Shown here: positions 36,228 through 53,199 of the stretch, in pieces
Numbering within the stretch: position 1 is the stretch's first letter
Layout: the number at the start of each line of letters is the position of its first letter
NCBI RefSeq assembly: GCF_020520425.1
Contig: NC_079488.1
Span: 5,247,747-5,311,746 of the forward strand
Length of the DNA: 64,000 nucleotides
Origin: Spinacia oleracea
Lineage: Eukaryota > Streptophyta > Magnoliopsida > Caryophyllales > Amaranthaceae
Direction: 5' to 3'
Program-made: the position numbers and the translations under genes
Notes under the pieces: generated by a model
What the model saw: the letters and a program-made list of their open reading frames with translations, nothing else
The model's database searches: none
Told to the model about the DNA's origin: nothing

Positions 36228-37364
36228 GTAATTTTCAAATTGTTCTAAAGTTTTATAAGTTGAATTAATCAAATTCATCTTTTCTCGTTCTATTTCAGAA
36301 TATCCATTCACTCGAAACTGATCCGCGTCCATTTCGACTTTCTTTAAGCGAGCCCGGGCTTTTTCCAGCTGTTCAATGGCCTTTCCGCGTAGTTCTTCTG
36401 AATTTCGAATAGTATTCAAGATCCTCTGTTTTCGATTATCTAATAAATCACTTAATGAAAGTAGATTATCTTTCCATTCATTTCAAAACATTCATGATCC
36501 CTTCCCGAACCAAACGTGAATTTTTCAATTCATTTGGCTCTCACGCTCAATTACTTCAATTTTTTATGGCAAATTTCCATATCTTTTTTGAATGTAATGA
36601 ACTTATCCTCTCTTCTCTGTTCATAGTCGACAAAAAATGGAAACCCATCACTAATCAAGACTAGAATATTCGGAGAACTCTTCTGACCCCCAAAAAAAAA
36701 AAATATAAGTAATTGTCAGCAAAGTTGTTTTTTTTTTTATTCAAATCCAAAAATGTTTCTTATTTTATACGTAGGTCATCGACTCAGCCTTTGGCATTTA
36801 TTTACTTAATAAAAAAAAAGCCGAAACATTTTTCCTATAACAATAAATAAGAGATTCCAACAATTTTATCGACATGAGTGTTATATATCGAAAAATTTGT
36901 AACTATGTTTCTTTACTTTATTTAATTTTAGCCTCGGTATTCGGTATATTTAAGTATTAACATGGTGGTAGAAAGAATACCCTGATGTGCCTGGACTTCA
37001 AACAAATTAAGTTTTAACCATGTTATGGTCCCACATTATTGGTTGATAGAGAATCAAAGTATATTTACCAACAAATCACGAAATGCTCTAGTTCTTACAT
37101 ATGATTTCTTTATTATTAATTTCAGAAGTCATTCGTGAAATCATGCACCTTTCGCCCTAATTAAAAAAAGCGGTACAGTTGGTTGAATCCAACCTATTTT
37201 TGAAATAAACAACCCGCACACACTCCCTTTCCAAAAAAGATCAATACACCAAGCACTACACTGAGATTTATTAGATTTGTTGCTAAAATATCGGTATTAA
37301 ACCCGAAACTCCCGGCGGATGGCCAGTGACCCAAGAAAACGAAAGAATCGGTTACATTTTTCAT
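36228..37364 (-). pseudogene. atpF: ATP synthase CF0 subunit b, 3'-truncated nuclear copy
   Basis: Exon 1 (about 37220-37364) reads [20 protein letters not shown] then [20 protein letters not shown] and LIFFGKG. Exon 2 (about 36228-36457) reads [20 protein letters not shown] and on to [15 protein letters not shown], where the rrn16 fragment replaces the last third. Between them is the group II intron: its 5' end GTGTG(CG) is next to exon 1. Its domain V is visible at about 36495-36535 as GAGCCAAATGAATT-GAAA-AATTCACGTTTGGTTC. In plastids the protein is the peripheral stalk of the ATP synthase; this copy cannot be made correctly in the nucleus. Confidence 0.93.
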
Positions 37365-37759
37365 ATGATCTCCTCTTATAGATAAACAAAAAAATCGTTG
37401 TATTATTTCAATTGTTTGCTACTTCTAAATGAATTTTATTTTTTTTATTGAGATTCCCAATAAGAATAATACTTATTGGATTTATAGAATTACTAATTAG
37501 GTACTAGGTTTCATGTGAATTTCGAAATACTCTCTTTGTTGCAACACTTCTCCTTCGGACTAAAAAGGGGGAGGAAAGAAGAAACCGAGTGGGTAACACG
37601 AATTCTTCATCCTCAAATTAAGTCCTTTCCGTGTATTATTTTCTCAACGAATAAGTAATTGTGTAGGAGCGATATTTTCTTATAAATGTGAAAAAGCAAC
37701 GTGCAAGTTCAAGACTATAAAAGAAATGTGTATTTCTCCTATTTCTTTTCCTTTTCGGA
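37365..37759 (-). other. Plastid atpF-atpH spacer
   Basis: AT-rich plastid intergenic sequence between atpH and atpF. No gene. Confidence 0.7.
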
Positions 37760-37825
37760 TTAAACAAAAGGATTCGCAAATAAAAGCGCTAATGCTACAA
37801 CCAATCCATAAATTGTTAAAGCTTC

Positions 37826-41300
<3,475 letters not shown>

Positions 41301-42077
41301 CTAAACTAGGAGATAAACTCTTCCTAAGACAAATAAATGATGACCTTCCAGGGATTCGCCTATATAAGCTGCGGCTAAAGTTGCAAAAATAAGAGCCTGA
41401 ATACCACTTGTAAATAAGCCAAGAAACATGACATGTATAGGAACCACTAAAGGTACTAAAGAAACAAGAACAACAACTACTAATTCATCCGCTAATATAT
41501 TTCCGAAAAGTCGAAAACTAAGTGATAGCGGTTTTGTGAAATCTTCTAAGATGTTAATGGGTAAAAGAATTGGAGTTGGTTGAATGTATTTACCAAAATA
41601 ACCTAATCCTTTTTTTGTAAGACCTGCATAGAAATAGGCTACTGACGTGAGTAAAGCTAAAGCAACAGTAGTATTTATATCGTTCGTGGGTGCGGCTAAC
41701 TCCCCATGAGGTAACTGTATGATTTTCCAAGGTAAAAGAGCCCCTGACCAATTAGAAACAAAAATAAATAGAAACATAGTCCCAATAAAGGGAACCCACG
41801 GGCGATATTCTTCGCCAATTTGAGTTTTGCTCACGTCTCGGATGAATTCAAGGACATATTCAAAAAAAATTTGACCACCAGTCGGAATTGTTTGCGGACT
41901 CCGAACAGCTATAGCAGCTGAACCTAATAAGATAGCAATTACAACCCAAGAAGTTATAAGGACCTGGCCATGGATTTGGAAACCTCCTATTTGCCAATAA
42001 AAATGTTGACCTACTTCCACACCCGATATAGCATATAACCCCTTTAGCGGGTTGATTGAATATGATAGAACATTCAT
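41301..42077 (-). pseudogene. atpI: ATP synthase CF0 subunit a, nuclear copy with lost stop codon
   Basis: The reading frame starts [20 protein letters not shown] and is collinear with the plastid protein through [40 protein letters not shown] and [18 protein letters not shown]. The plastid protein normally ends GESMEGHH (247 residues). Here it reads ESLEGHH and the stop is replaced by TTA, adding [11 protein letters not shown] for 258 residues. Other replacements relative to the usual protein, judged from memory, include EEYRPW for EEYGPW and VPIHVM for VPIPVM. The open frame reflects recent arrival and not function. Confidence 0.93.
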
Positions 42078-42281
42078 ATTGTCCTCTTACAGAAATATAA
42101 CTTAAAAAAATTATTTTGATTCAATCAGCTCTTTCTCGACTTGTCTACTTTAATTAAAATTTTCTATTTCGGATACTGATTAATTACATAATATCCCCTG
42201 TTATTTTGAACTAGTTTTTGAGATTCAAAATCTAGTAACCGATAGAGAGTTTAGGAAGTCAATTTTTGATTTTATTATGAA

Positions 42282-42992
42282 TCAAGGATTTCTTATATAG
42301 CTAGAGCGGCCTTCACAAATTGCAAATACTAATTTGGTAAGAATTAATCGAATTGAAGCTATAGCGTCATCATTTGCCGGAATCGAAATATCTGCGAGAT
42401 CCGGGTTACAATTTGTATCAATTAAACAAATAGTTGGAATTCCCAAAGTAATACATTCTCGAAGGGCCGTATATTCTTCCTGTTGATCAACGATGATTAC
42501 AATATCCGGTAACCCTGTCATATATTTGATCCCACCCAAATATGTTTGCAAGTGAGATAATTGTCTCTTCACCACCGCCGCATCTCTCTTTGGAAGACGA
42601 GCGAGTCTCCCTGCCGTTTGTTCCATTCTCAAGTCCCTGAATTTGTGAAGTCTCGTTTCTGTCGTGGACCAATTCGTTAACATACCCCCAAGCCACTTTT
42701 TATTAACATAATGACAGCGAGCCCTTATTGCAGCCCGTGCTACTGAATCAACTGCTTTATTTTTTGTCCCAACAATTAAAAATTGTTTTCCTCTACTTGA
42801 TGCATCAAAAACTAAATCACAAGCCTCTGATAAAAAACGAGCAGTTCTAGTAAGATTTATAATATGAATACCTTTACATTTTGCAGAGATATAAGGCGAC
42901 ATTCGAGGATTCCATTTCCGAGTACCGTGACCAAAATGAACTCCCGCTTCCATCATCTCTTCCAAATTGATGTTCCAATATCTTCTTGTCAT
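42282..42992 (-). pseudogene. rps2: Plastid ribosomal protein S2, open nuclear copy
   Basis: 236 residues from [20 protein letters not shown] to [10 protein letters not shown], the normal plastid length. It contains [33 protein letters not shown] and [16 protein letters not shown]. An in-frame ATG 12 bases upstream (43002-43004) would add MWGE, but the plastid start is 42992. The frame is fully open, yet there is no transit peptide or nuclear promoter in view, so it is treated as a non-functional copy. Confidence 0.93.
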
Positions 42993-43130
42993 TTCTCCCC
43001 ACACTTTTTTTTTTTTTTAATATTATTAAAGAGATGAGGTATTCTGAAATAAAAAATTGTTCCAATGGAACCTTCTTTTCTACCTTGGATTGGCCATTGA
43101 TATACAACCAAAACCATTAATTCCTTTCTA

Positions 43131-43192
43131 TTTGTTATGGTTATTTAATTTCTTTATTTTATTACTAAATTAAATAACCATAACAAATACAT
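43131..43192. terminator. Plastid stem-loop between rpoC2 and rps2
   Basis: The inverted repeat TTTGTTATGGTTATTTAATT ... AAATTAAATAACCATAACAA (arms at about 43131-43152 and 43170-43190) is of the kind that stabilises plastid RNA 3' ends. Here it is a passenger. Confidence 0.55.
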
Positions 43193-43264
43193 AAAAGATA
43201 AAATAGATGAATTTCTTCTATATAAACCCCAAAAATTATTGTTGTTTTGATCTATTACAGAAAT

Positions 43265-44478
<1,214 letters not shown>

Positions 44479-44872
44479 TATATATATATAGGTCCCCCTC
44501 CAATGAGAAGGTCCTTATAATGAGAAGGATGAGAAGAGATCTCAACCGTACATAACATATTGATCTCACGGCATGAAATTAATCATCAATTAAAAAGAAA
44601 CAAAATCGTTGCCTGGGTAAACCAAATCCCAGCATCAACTCCTTTCTCTCTCCTCTTCCAACTCTAACCCCTGTTTCTTCCTTTGTCCTCTTCATTTATT
44701 CTTCAACTTCTAAATTTTAATCATAATCTTATCCTAATAATTGCACAAATTTCCAACAATTTATAATTAAACTGCGATTTAATTTGTTTCGATTAAATCT
44801 ACACAATGCACAAATTCAGTCCAACACAGAGAAAATGTCGATGACGAGGATTTGGCTTCCATGGTGGAGAAA

Positions 44873-47800
44873 CACTACTACATTTCTAATCAGATGCGAC
44901 GCCTAAAATCGTTGCAGTAGGCATGGAAATCCGTTGCATTAGACCTAATGCGACAACAAATGACCCTTGCATCCGGTGGCGTTGCATTAGGCCTAATGCA
45001 ACGATCAATGAGCTGATGCGACGGTAAATTACTACCGTTGCATTAGGTGGACATCTAATGCGACAGTCCTTAGCTGGGGTGTCGCATTAGTTATTTAGCT
45101 AATGCGATGAAAGTTCTAGATAATGCGACGGTTATTTTAGTTAATGCGACGGATATTTTAGCTAATGCGATGGGTATTTTAGCTAATGTGACGGAAGTTT
45201 TAGCTAATGCGGCAGGTATGTACGATGGCTTAATGAGATAATGCAACGCTTTTTTCCCTAAATGCAACGGTAATTTATCGTAAAAAAAATATTGTTGGTA
45301 CCTATTGCAACGGCTCCATTAGCAACAAATCCTACCTAATCAAATTTATATTTTTCTAAAATTATGTGAACCTAATAAGAAATAATTCGTGATAGTAAGA
45401 AATGATACTTTATTGATATTGAAAATGTATATACATGTAATTTATCATTACCCTTTAATAAGCTTACAAAGTGAAACACTACCAAGTTAGCTATCAAAGT
45501 AAAAACTCCTATGGAAATATCTACACATTACATTCCAGAGACTAGTTATCTGTATGCCATGAGATTCAATCCTCATACGTCTATGTTACTCCATTTCTGC
45601 CTTCCTTTCTTCCAATTGATTCATGAAATCAAACAGAACCTATAAAAATGAACAAAATGGAAACTTAAAGATAGAGGGTATATTTAATATACAAATAAAC
45701 CGATATTGAGTTTAGAATTACAAATCAATCACAAGACACACTTACATAGTTGCGCCTGAACTTGGACCGTCCATCTCCTTAGTCTCACTTTCTGTGACAG
45801 TAGCTTCACTGCCATGTATCTGTCATTCCACCTCCAATACATAGAACTTTGCTCCTTAAAATTATGAAATATTGACTACATTAGTAAAGTCCTAGTTGAG
45901 TGCATAAAAAATAAGGTGTAAATATTTACACCACCTTTTGTCCAAAACTTGGGTACAATAAAACATCAAACGAGTACAAGAAGAGCTTCCAAGTAGAAGA
46001 TAATCAACATTCGTGACTCAAAGGGCCATCTCTTAACATTCATATTCAACTGGATCTAAATGAACAGGATTTGTAGCAACATTGTTTTGTTAATACAATG
46101 ATCAAAGGTTTAATGAAAAATACCTTGAAACATTCATTCCCAGCCAACCTAAAGCATACTCAAGTTTGATCCAAATGGGCAACCACCATTTCTTAGTTCC
46201 AGAATTATTAAAAGCAAACTAGATCATAAGACTCCACATTAGCAATTACAGAGTTTGTAAAAGTGCATTGTTATTCAGGGCATTTTGTTAACCATTATAC
46301 CAAAAAAAAAAAAAAATCGATATAGGCAAACTAAGACAAATGCAAACCTTTTCAGTCATCCTTCCTCAACCAGCATACACTAAGAGCTTAAAATATAATT
46401 GTAAATATTTAAAAATAATAATAATTGCAAATTAGTACCGAAAATATGACATCAAAATTATAAAAATAAGCATAGGGAACTGCTGAATTCAACCAAGATT
46501 AATATGTGTCGTCTTTACTTCTCCATTTCAATCTTGTCCATATCTAGTCATTTATTTATCTAGATAAAATGTATATCTCACAAAAATTGATCAATTTCAA
46601 TTCATCTATCAAATAATTATAATCTACAGGCTGCATGAGCACAACATGTTTTAATGTTAAATGTGCCATCTTATGGAACATACATATCAACCAATCACTA
46701 AAAGTTTAAACAAAGATCCATATCACAGGATTTTATAAGAAATATACCACCAGTTGCTACGATAATTCACAATGATCCCTCATGTATATAATGTGATAAT
46801 AACCAAGGACGGGGAAAATATATAGAAGGCAGGATGCAGAAAAGAGGGGAAACCATGAGAATATCGAACCCTACCTTTCCTAGACACAAAGTTATCGACC
46901 GGATAGATTAAAGACTTCTTGATCCATTACAAGTGCTCAATCTGAAAAGGCTTCACGGCCATTTGCGTTAAAATGAGAGTTAGTATATGAATCCCTTATC
47001 TTCTGGTGTAAAAAAGCCATAACACAGCCTAGGAATTTGGATTGATTTCTAGGAGTTTGTAAGAAATGTTAAAGAATTAAGACAATTTTCTAGTCATAAA
47101 CTTGTATCTAATTATATATAGAAAGGACTAGCCCTAAATAGTTTATCTTATTACAAGTATAACAACCAACCAGGAAGAACAACCTTCCATAGCAATTTCC
47201 CATCATTTGTAAATGCAGTTCATTACCTCAATCGTCTAGAAAATCAAGCATGTAACTCCAATTCTAGGTAATGCATTAGCTATGAATAAAACTGATGTGA
47301 AAAAATAGAAAATCAACTTAAAAACAAAGGCAAAGCTCCAAATTAAACTAACATTAAACTTTACTTCTCCAATGACGTTTTTCTTTCAGCTTTATTCTTC
47401 TCTTTTCCAGATTGATTCCTAGAACTACGTCTAAAAAAATCTAGAGTGTTAAATTCCATAACAGTTTCCGGCATCAATACACAATATATTTCCGATCAAA
47501 CTCTACAACACGAAAAAGCACAATAACTATCCAAATCACAAAAAATAATTAAAAAGTCCGTAGTACCCTAAAGATTGAACGCAACACAACCAAACCATAA
47601 AATTACAATCAAAATCCTGAAAATTGAAGTAGGTATTGGTAAAATTACTTTGTCAAAAAATCAAACACTAACCAAAACGTTTTTAAGCATTATTTGGACG
47701 GAGAGAGAGTAGCAACATCTTCAAATCAGTAGGCAGCCACATTCAATTCTGGAAGCCCTTTCCAATACATACCATTATATGCAGAACTAACTATATCATA

Positions 47801-48750
47801 GGAAACATAGTAGATCTAGTATCATAAATATCATTTTCAATGTTCATTGTTACCCTAAACAATGAACAAAAACCACTAAAATATGCAAATACTACCCTAT
47901 ATTTTATATAAAAAAAATGAAGATAGAACCCTTAAAACTCCAAAATTTAAAAATGAACAAAAAATGCACTCTTTATAATCGAATTCTTCCTATCGTGAAA
48001 GAGTATACATATTCGATCACACCTACTTTATTTACGGACAAATCACTCTTATCAAACCCTAAAATTCCAACAATCAAATCCAACCTCACCCTCGATTTAT
48101 ATGCCACAATTACATAAACCATTACTGGAAAGATTTAATTACTCTAAATTTTGATAAATAGCAAGAAATGAAATTGAATTATTGGGGGAAATTAAGAAAG
48201 GAACTACAAAAAAGTTACCTTTAAGATCTTTCTCATAACAGAAGAATTTTTCAGCAAAAAACAGGTACAATCCTTACCAACCTGATCTATTTTCGCAGAT
48301 ACCGAGGCTCGAACTTTTGGCTCCTTGGTGCTACTCCTGGTTACAGGAAGACGAAATTGAGAAGATTGAGTTGGGGTTCTAGATTTGGAGAATTGGAGGC
48401 ATGGAAAAACTAATTAGGGTTTCTCTCTCCTCTGCCTTTTCTCTCTCTTCAGGAACACGGGAATTTGATTCTTTTGAAAAATTTGGGGAAAGGGTTTGGT
48501 GTAGGATATATTTTAATCCCATTAAGTGCGACAAGTTAGATTTTGTTTTTTATTTAAAACATATTGCCGTTGCATTAGCCTTGTCATATTATAGACTGTT
48601 GCAGGAAATGTTGCATTAGCCCTCCTAATGCAACGGCCTAGAAAGATACGACCAAACCGTTGTATTAGCCTCACCTGTTGCAACAGTAATGAGACAATCG
48701 TTGCATTAACTACATTTACACCGTTGCATTTGATCAAAAATGTAGTAGTG
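44873..48750. mobile_element. CACTA-type DNA transposon, non-autonomous
   Basis: Terminal inverted repeats CACTACTACATTTCTAATCA (left) and TGATCAAAAATGTAGTAGTG (right), with 3-bp target duplication AAA (44870-44872, 48751-48753). Subterminal repeats of the form (G)TTGCATTAG / CTAATGCAACG crowd the first 480 bases (44890-45350) and the last 220 (48530-48735). These are the expected transposase-binding repeats of this superfamily. The 3.1 kb interior has no long frame and no transposase domain. Confidence 0.9.
45360..48520. other. Interior of the CACTA element, non-coding
   Basis: About 3.1 kb of AT-rich sequence. I looked for transposase motifs on both strands and saw none; short frames only. 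Some splice-like words occur, but no protein similarity was recognised. Confidence 0.45.
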
Positions 48751-49269
48751 AAAGGAGAGAGAAGTAGAGTTCATTCAGAGCTTTAGTGGAGGAGAACGGA
48801 AATGGCGGCAACGGCGAAGGAGTGGAGATGGTGGAGGGAGATGGTGAGACTGTGAAGGTTGTGATGGAAGCATCAATGGCGGAAAACGAGGTGTAGGTTG
48901 CGAAGAGCATGTCAATTTGTATTTATGTTCAATTCAATTGGGGTTTTTATGGGTTTCTTTGAAATATTGGATTGATTTTATATTGAGGTTTAACAGATTG
49001 GAGCAAGCAAAATATGCGGGTTATTATTGCTGTTTTTGTAATCAATTAGTCAACAAGTGGGCAAAAATTGGAGTAGAAGCCAAACTAGTTTTGAAGGTTA
49101 ATCAAACATTCTATGGCCATGGCTACACTCGGAATACAATGAATTTTTGTCTCAAATTATCAACCCAGTGTTTCCCTCAAAAAATTTTATCAACCCGGTG
49201 TTAGAGCCTTCAGCATTTTTGGAAAGTATATATTTGGAAATTTGGCTTATTTTGGGTAAATGAGTAAAA

Positions 49270-50965
49270 AAAACCTCAAATGAGCAAAAAAAAAGTTTAA
49301 ATGAGCAAAAAAATAAATTTAATGAGCAAAAAAGGTTTAGATGAGCAAAAACAACTAAAGAGTAAAAAAAGTTTAAATGAGCAAAATAAATAAATTAAAT
49401 GAGCAAAAAAATCTAATGAGCAAATCTGATGTCGACCGTACATGTGGAAGCTCTCTGTTCCTTCTCATTATAAGGTATCTTTTCATTGAGAAGGAACGCA
49501 GGACATATGTTGCAGTGTAAACACTGGTATGGTTGGATGAATGCCCCCCAAACATTGCAACATATGTCCTGAAAGACAAAGAGTTAATGAATAGATAAGC
49601 TAATGAGCCAATTTTAAGACATTTAAAATTTTAAAATATTTTCTCATTTAGATACAATGAGCATAAATTTAAAATCGAAACTATAATATTTGTTCATTTT
49701 GAAACAATGAGCAAAAGTTTAAAATCGGACTATAATATTTGCTCATTTGGACACAATGAGAAAATGTTTAAAATTCGAAATTTAATATTTGCTCATTTAG
49801 AAACAATGAGCAAATTTTAAAATCCGAACTTTAATATTTGCTCATTTTGAAACAATGAGCAAAAATTTAAAATCCGAACTTTAATATTTGCTCATTTAGA
49901 AACAATGAGCAAAGTTTAAAATTCAAACTTTAATATTTGCTCATTTTGAAACAATGAGCAAAAATTTAAAATCCGAACTTTAATATTTGCTCATTTAGAA
50001 ACAATGAGCAAATGTTTAAAATCCGAACTTTAATATTTGCTCATTTTGAAACAATGAGCAAAAATTTAAAATCCGAACTTTAATATTTTCTCAGTAGAAA
50101 CAATGAGCAAATGTATAAAATCTGAACTTTTATTTGCTCATTTAGAACAATGAGCAAAGTTTAAAATCCGAACTTTAATATTAAGTTTAAGTTCGAAACT
50201 TTAATATTTGCTCATTTAGAAACAATGAGCAAAGTTTAAAATCCGAACTTTAATATTTGCTCATTTGTGTAAATTAAAAAAAAATGAGCAAGTTTTTTGA
50301 ATGTTAAGTAATTTGAGATTTTAAAATATTTGCTCATTTAGACACAATGAGCAAAAGTTTTGAACAATAACAAACACGAACTTTAAAATTTTAAAAATGA
50401 GCAAAAATATTATAAATGAGCAAATATATTATAAAAAATGAGCAAATTTATTTGCTCATTTTAGACACGATGAGCAAAAGTTTTCAATATTAACTAATCC
50501 GAACTCTAAAATTTTAAAAATGAGCAAAATAATTTTGCTCATTTGTGTAAACGATAAGAAATGAGCAAATTTATTTGCTCATTTTAGACACGATGAGCAA
50601 AAGTTTTCAATATTAACTAATCCGAACTTTAAAATTTTAAAATGAGCAAAAATATTTGCTCATTTGTGTAAACGATATGAAATGAGCAAATATTAAAGTT
50701 CGGAATTTAAAATTTTGCTCATTGTGTCTAAATGACCAAATATTAATCCCAACTTTAAACTTTTGCTCATTGTGTCTAAATGAGCAAATATTATAGTTTC
50801 GATTTAAATTTTTTGCTCATTGAGTCTAAATGAGCAAATATTAAAGTTCGGATTTTAAAATTTTGCTCATTGTTTCTAAATGAGAAAATATTAAAGTTCG
50901 GATTTTAAACATTTGCTCATTGTGTCTAAATGAGCAAATATTATAGTTTCGATTTTTAATTTTCT
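49270..50965. repeat. Array A of ATGAGCAAA / TTTGCTCAT words
   Basis: 49270-49425 has scattered direct ATGAGCAAA words. From about 49650 to 50280 a unit of about 51 bases repeats: TTTGCTCATTTAGAAACAAT, GAGCAAA, then TTTAAAATCCGAACTTTAAT. Each unit thus holds an inverted word pair that can fold. Around 50400-50700 the units change to TTTGCTCATTTGTGTAAACG. From 50690 to 50965 the same unit appears reverse-complemented (TATTAAAGTTCGGATTTTAA). The array is therefore a large head-to-head structure. Confidence 0.9.
49457..49571. other. Inner copy of the element end plus a 20-base inverted repeat
   Basis: 49457-49494 (TTCCTTCTCATTATAAGG, TTTTCATTGAGAAGG) is the complement of the left terminus of the 13.3 kb element. 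Directly beside it, CAGGACATATGTTGCAGTGT (49499-49518) pairs with ACATTGCAACATATGTCCTG (49552-49571), one mismatch, across 33 bases. Confidence 0.6.
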
Positions 50966-51059
50966 CATTTGCTTCATTGTTGTAACTACAAAGGTTTTAA
51001 CTTTTAATGTTATTAATAAGGGATAAAGTCTCAAGGTTCTTATTGCGAGCAAATTTCCT

Positions 51060-51436
51060 TTTGATCGCTTGTGGTTGAGATTGAAGTTTCAGTTCCTTGT
51101 TGCGAGAGACCACGCGTTCATTTTCATAGCTGGTATAATGTCTTGTGCCTTGCTTCTTGTTCTGGCCTGTGGCATGGCTGGTGAGGTGCTGCCTTGGCTT
51201 GGTTGTTTGTGGCCTTTGGCCTGGTTTTTTTCTTTCGGTGCTGCTGCTACTGCTTGTTTGTTGCAGGTTGTTCTTGCAGGTGTTCTGGTGAAGTTGTTGC
51301 TTCTGCTGCACTGGTGTTTTGTTGCACTGTTGTTTCTGCTGCAATGTTGCTGCCGGTGCATATGTGTGCTTCTGTTATATCGGTGGCCTGCTGTTGCTGG
51401 GGTTTTGTCGCTACGTGTGGTCTTAAGAATTGGTCT
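51060..51436. other. TGCTGC-rich low-complexity segment
   Basis: Short words TTGCTGC, GTTGTTTC and TGCTGCTGCTACTGC dominate. Frames are open on both strands because of composition. A similar segment at 53200-53700 contains tandem duplicates. No protein match. Confidence 0.45.
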
Positions 51437-52166
51437 TACAAGAACAATAATTTGCACATTTTCCTTGATGAATTGAGGAGTTGCTGCTGCAGGAACATCA
51501 GAACCTTTCTGTTCATCAAGCCTGCCTAGTGCCTATAAAACCAATCAAAGGGATGTTCCTATCCACAGGTAGACCGGCTTCTGCTTGCAGGGCTTCCTTT
51601 ATTAGAGGCTTTTCATTCATAACCTGAAAGAGTAACCGAAAACTATATACACTAGAACCTTTTAATCTTCCATGGAAGTCTGTAAATACAAAAATCTTGT
51701 TTAAAATCATACTTATAGGTGTTATATCGTAATTAGAACCAATATACTTGTCAAAAGTTGGATTTCATTCTTGCACATCCATGCTGTTCACTATGCCAGT
51801 GATTCCAGTTCTCTGAACTTCTTTGTTGAGTTCAACTCCTCTCTCAAAACCCGACATAAGCTTTTGTGCATAAAATGGGCTAACAATTACTACACGGTCT
51901 GATTCCAGAATACCCGCCTTCATCTAGTTAATTTTCATACCCTTTGCAGGTTTATCATACCTGATAAAAATCCTCTGACATTATATTAATTCTTGAACTA
52001 CTACTTAATTAATCCATGTAATGCAATATTAATAAGTAAGATACTAACTTACATTACCCATCAACGAAATCAAAAGCTAGTTTCAATTCCTCAGGCAGAT
52101 TAAGATCGAGTAATCTTCCAAGGCAAATCTTCCTTGATATACAATATTGTGAATGCAGAAAGCAAC
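51437..52166 (-). pseudogene. Captured granule-bound starch synthase fragment, three exons
   Basis: Minus strand, in order: exon a (52058-52166) VAFCIHNIVYQGRFALEDYS then NLPEELKLAFDFVDG; exon b (about 51722-51960) [59 protein letters not shown]; exon c (about 51437-51630) [20 protein letters not shown], then one frame over RLDEQKGSD and PQFIKENVQIIVL. These match the glucosyltransferase core of plant GBSS (waxy). Two Trp codons have become stops (KIN*MKAG and QE*NP) and a one-base shift follows IGFIG. Introns are retained, so capture was from DNA. The first and last exons of the real gene are missing. Confidence 0.88.
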
Positions 52167-52179
52167 CTGCAGAAGTCTC

Positions 52180-53185
52180 AATCAAAAATATTTGCTCATT
52201 TGTGTAAAGTACAAGAAATGAGCAAAAATATTTGCTCATTTGTGTAAACGATAAAAAATGAGCAAAAATATTTGCTAATTTGTGTAAACGATAAAAAATG
52301 AGCAAATTTTTTGAATGTTAAGTAATCTGAGATTTTAAAATATTTTCTCATTTAGGCATGATGAGCAAAAGTGTTGAATATTAACAAACCCGAACTTTAA
52401 AATTTTATAAATGAGCAAAAATATTTGCTCATTTGTCTAAAGTATAAGAAATGAGCAAAAAAAAATTGCTCATTTGTGTAAACTATACGAAATGAGCAAA
52501 AATATTTGCTCATTTGTGTAAACGATAAAAAATGAGCAAAAATATTTGCTCATCTGTGTAAAGTATAAGAAATGAGCAAAAAAATTTGCTCATTTGTGTA
52601 AACTATAAGAAATGAGCCAAAATATTTGCTCATTTGTGTAAACGATAAAAAATGAGAAAAAATATTAAAGTTCAGATTTTAAACTTTTGCTCATTGTGTC
52701 TAAATGAGCAAATATTATAGTTTCGATTTTAAAATTTTGCTCATTGTTTTTAAATGAGTAAATATTAAAGTTCGGATTTTAGACATTTGCTCATTGTGTC
52801 TAGATGAGCAATATTAAAATTTGAACTTTGAACTTTTGCTCATTGTGTCTAAATGAGCAAATATTATAGTTTCATTAAATTTTCTATTTGCTCATTGATT
52901 CTAAATGACCAAATATTAAAGTTCGGATTTTAACATTTGCTCATTGAGTCTAAATGAGCAAATATTAAAGTTCGGATTTTAAAATTTTGCTCATTGTGTC
53001 TAAATGAGCAAATATTAAAATCCGAATTTTAAACTTTTGCTCATTGTGTCTAAATGAGCAAATATTAAAAATCTGAATTTTAAACTTTTGCTCATTGTGT
53101 CTAAATGAGCAAATATTATAGTTTCGATTTTAAAATTTTGCTCATTGAGTCTAAATTAGCAAATATTAAAGTTCGGATTTTAGAA
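52180..53185. repeat. Array B of ATGAGCAAA / TTTGCTCAT words
   Basis: 52180-52660 repeats AAATATTTGCTCATTTGTGT, AAACGATAAAAAATGAGC. From 52660 to 53185 the unit is the reverse orientation form also seen at the right of array A: ATGAGCAAATATTAAAGTTC, GGATTTTAAACTTTTGCTCA, TTGTGTCTAA. Units are about 51 bases and diverged by point changes. Confidence 0.9.
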
Positions 53186-53199
53186 ATTTTATAAGTGGT

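Noticed and set aside
44880..45350. TTGCATTAG repeats as a separate satellite
   Set aside because: They are the subterminal repeats of the CACTA element and reappear inverted at its other end.
49270..53185. A CRISPR-like array because of regularly spaced short repeats
   Set aside because: Units are diverged, have no unique spacers, alternate in orientation, and sit in plant nuclear DNA.
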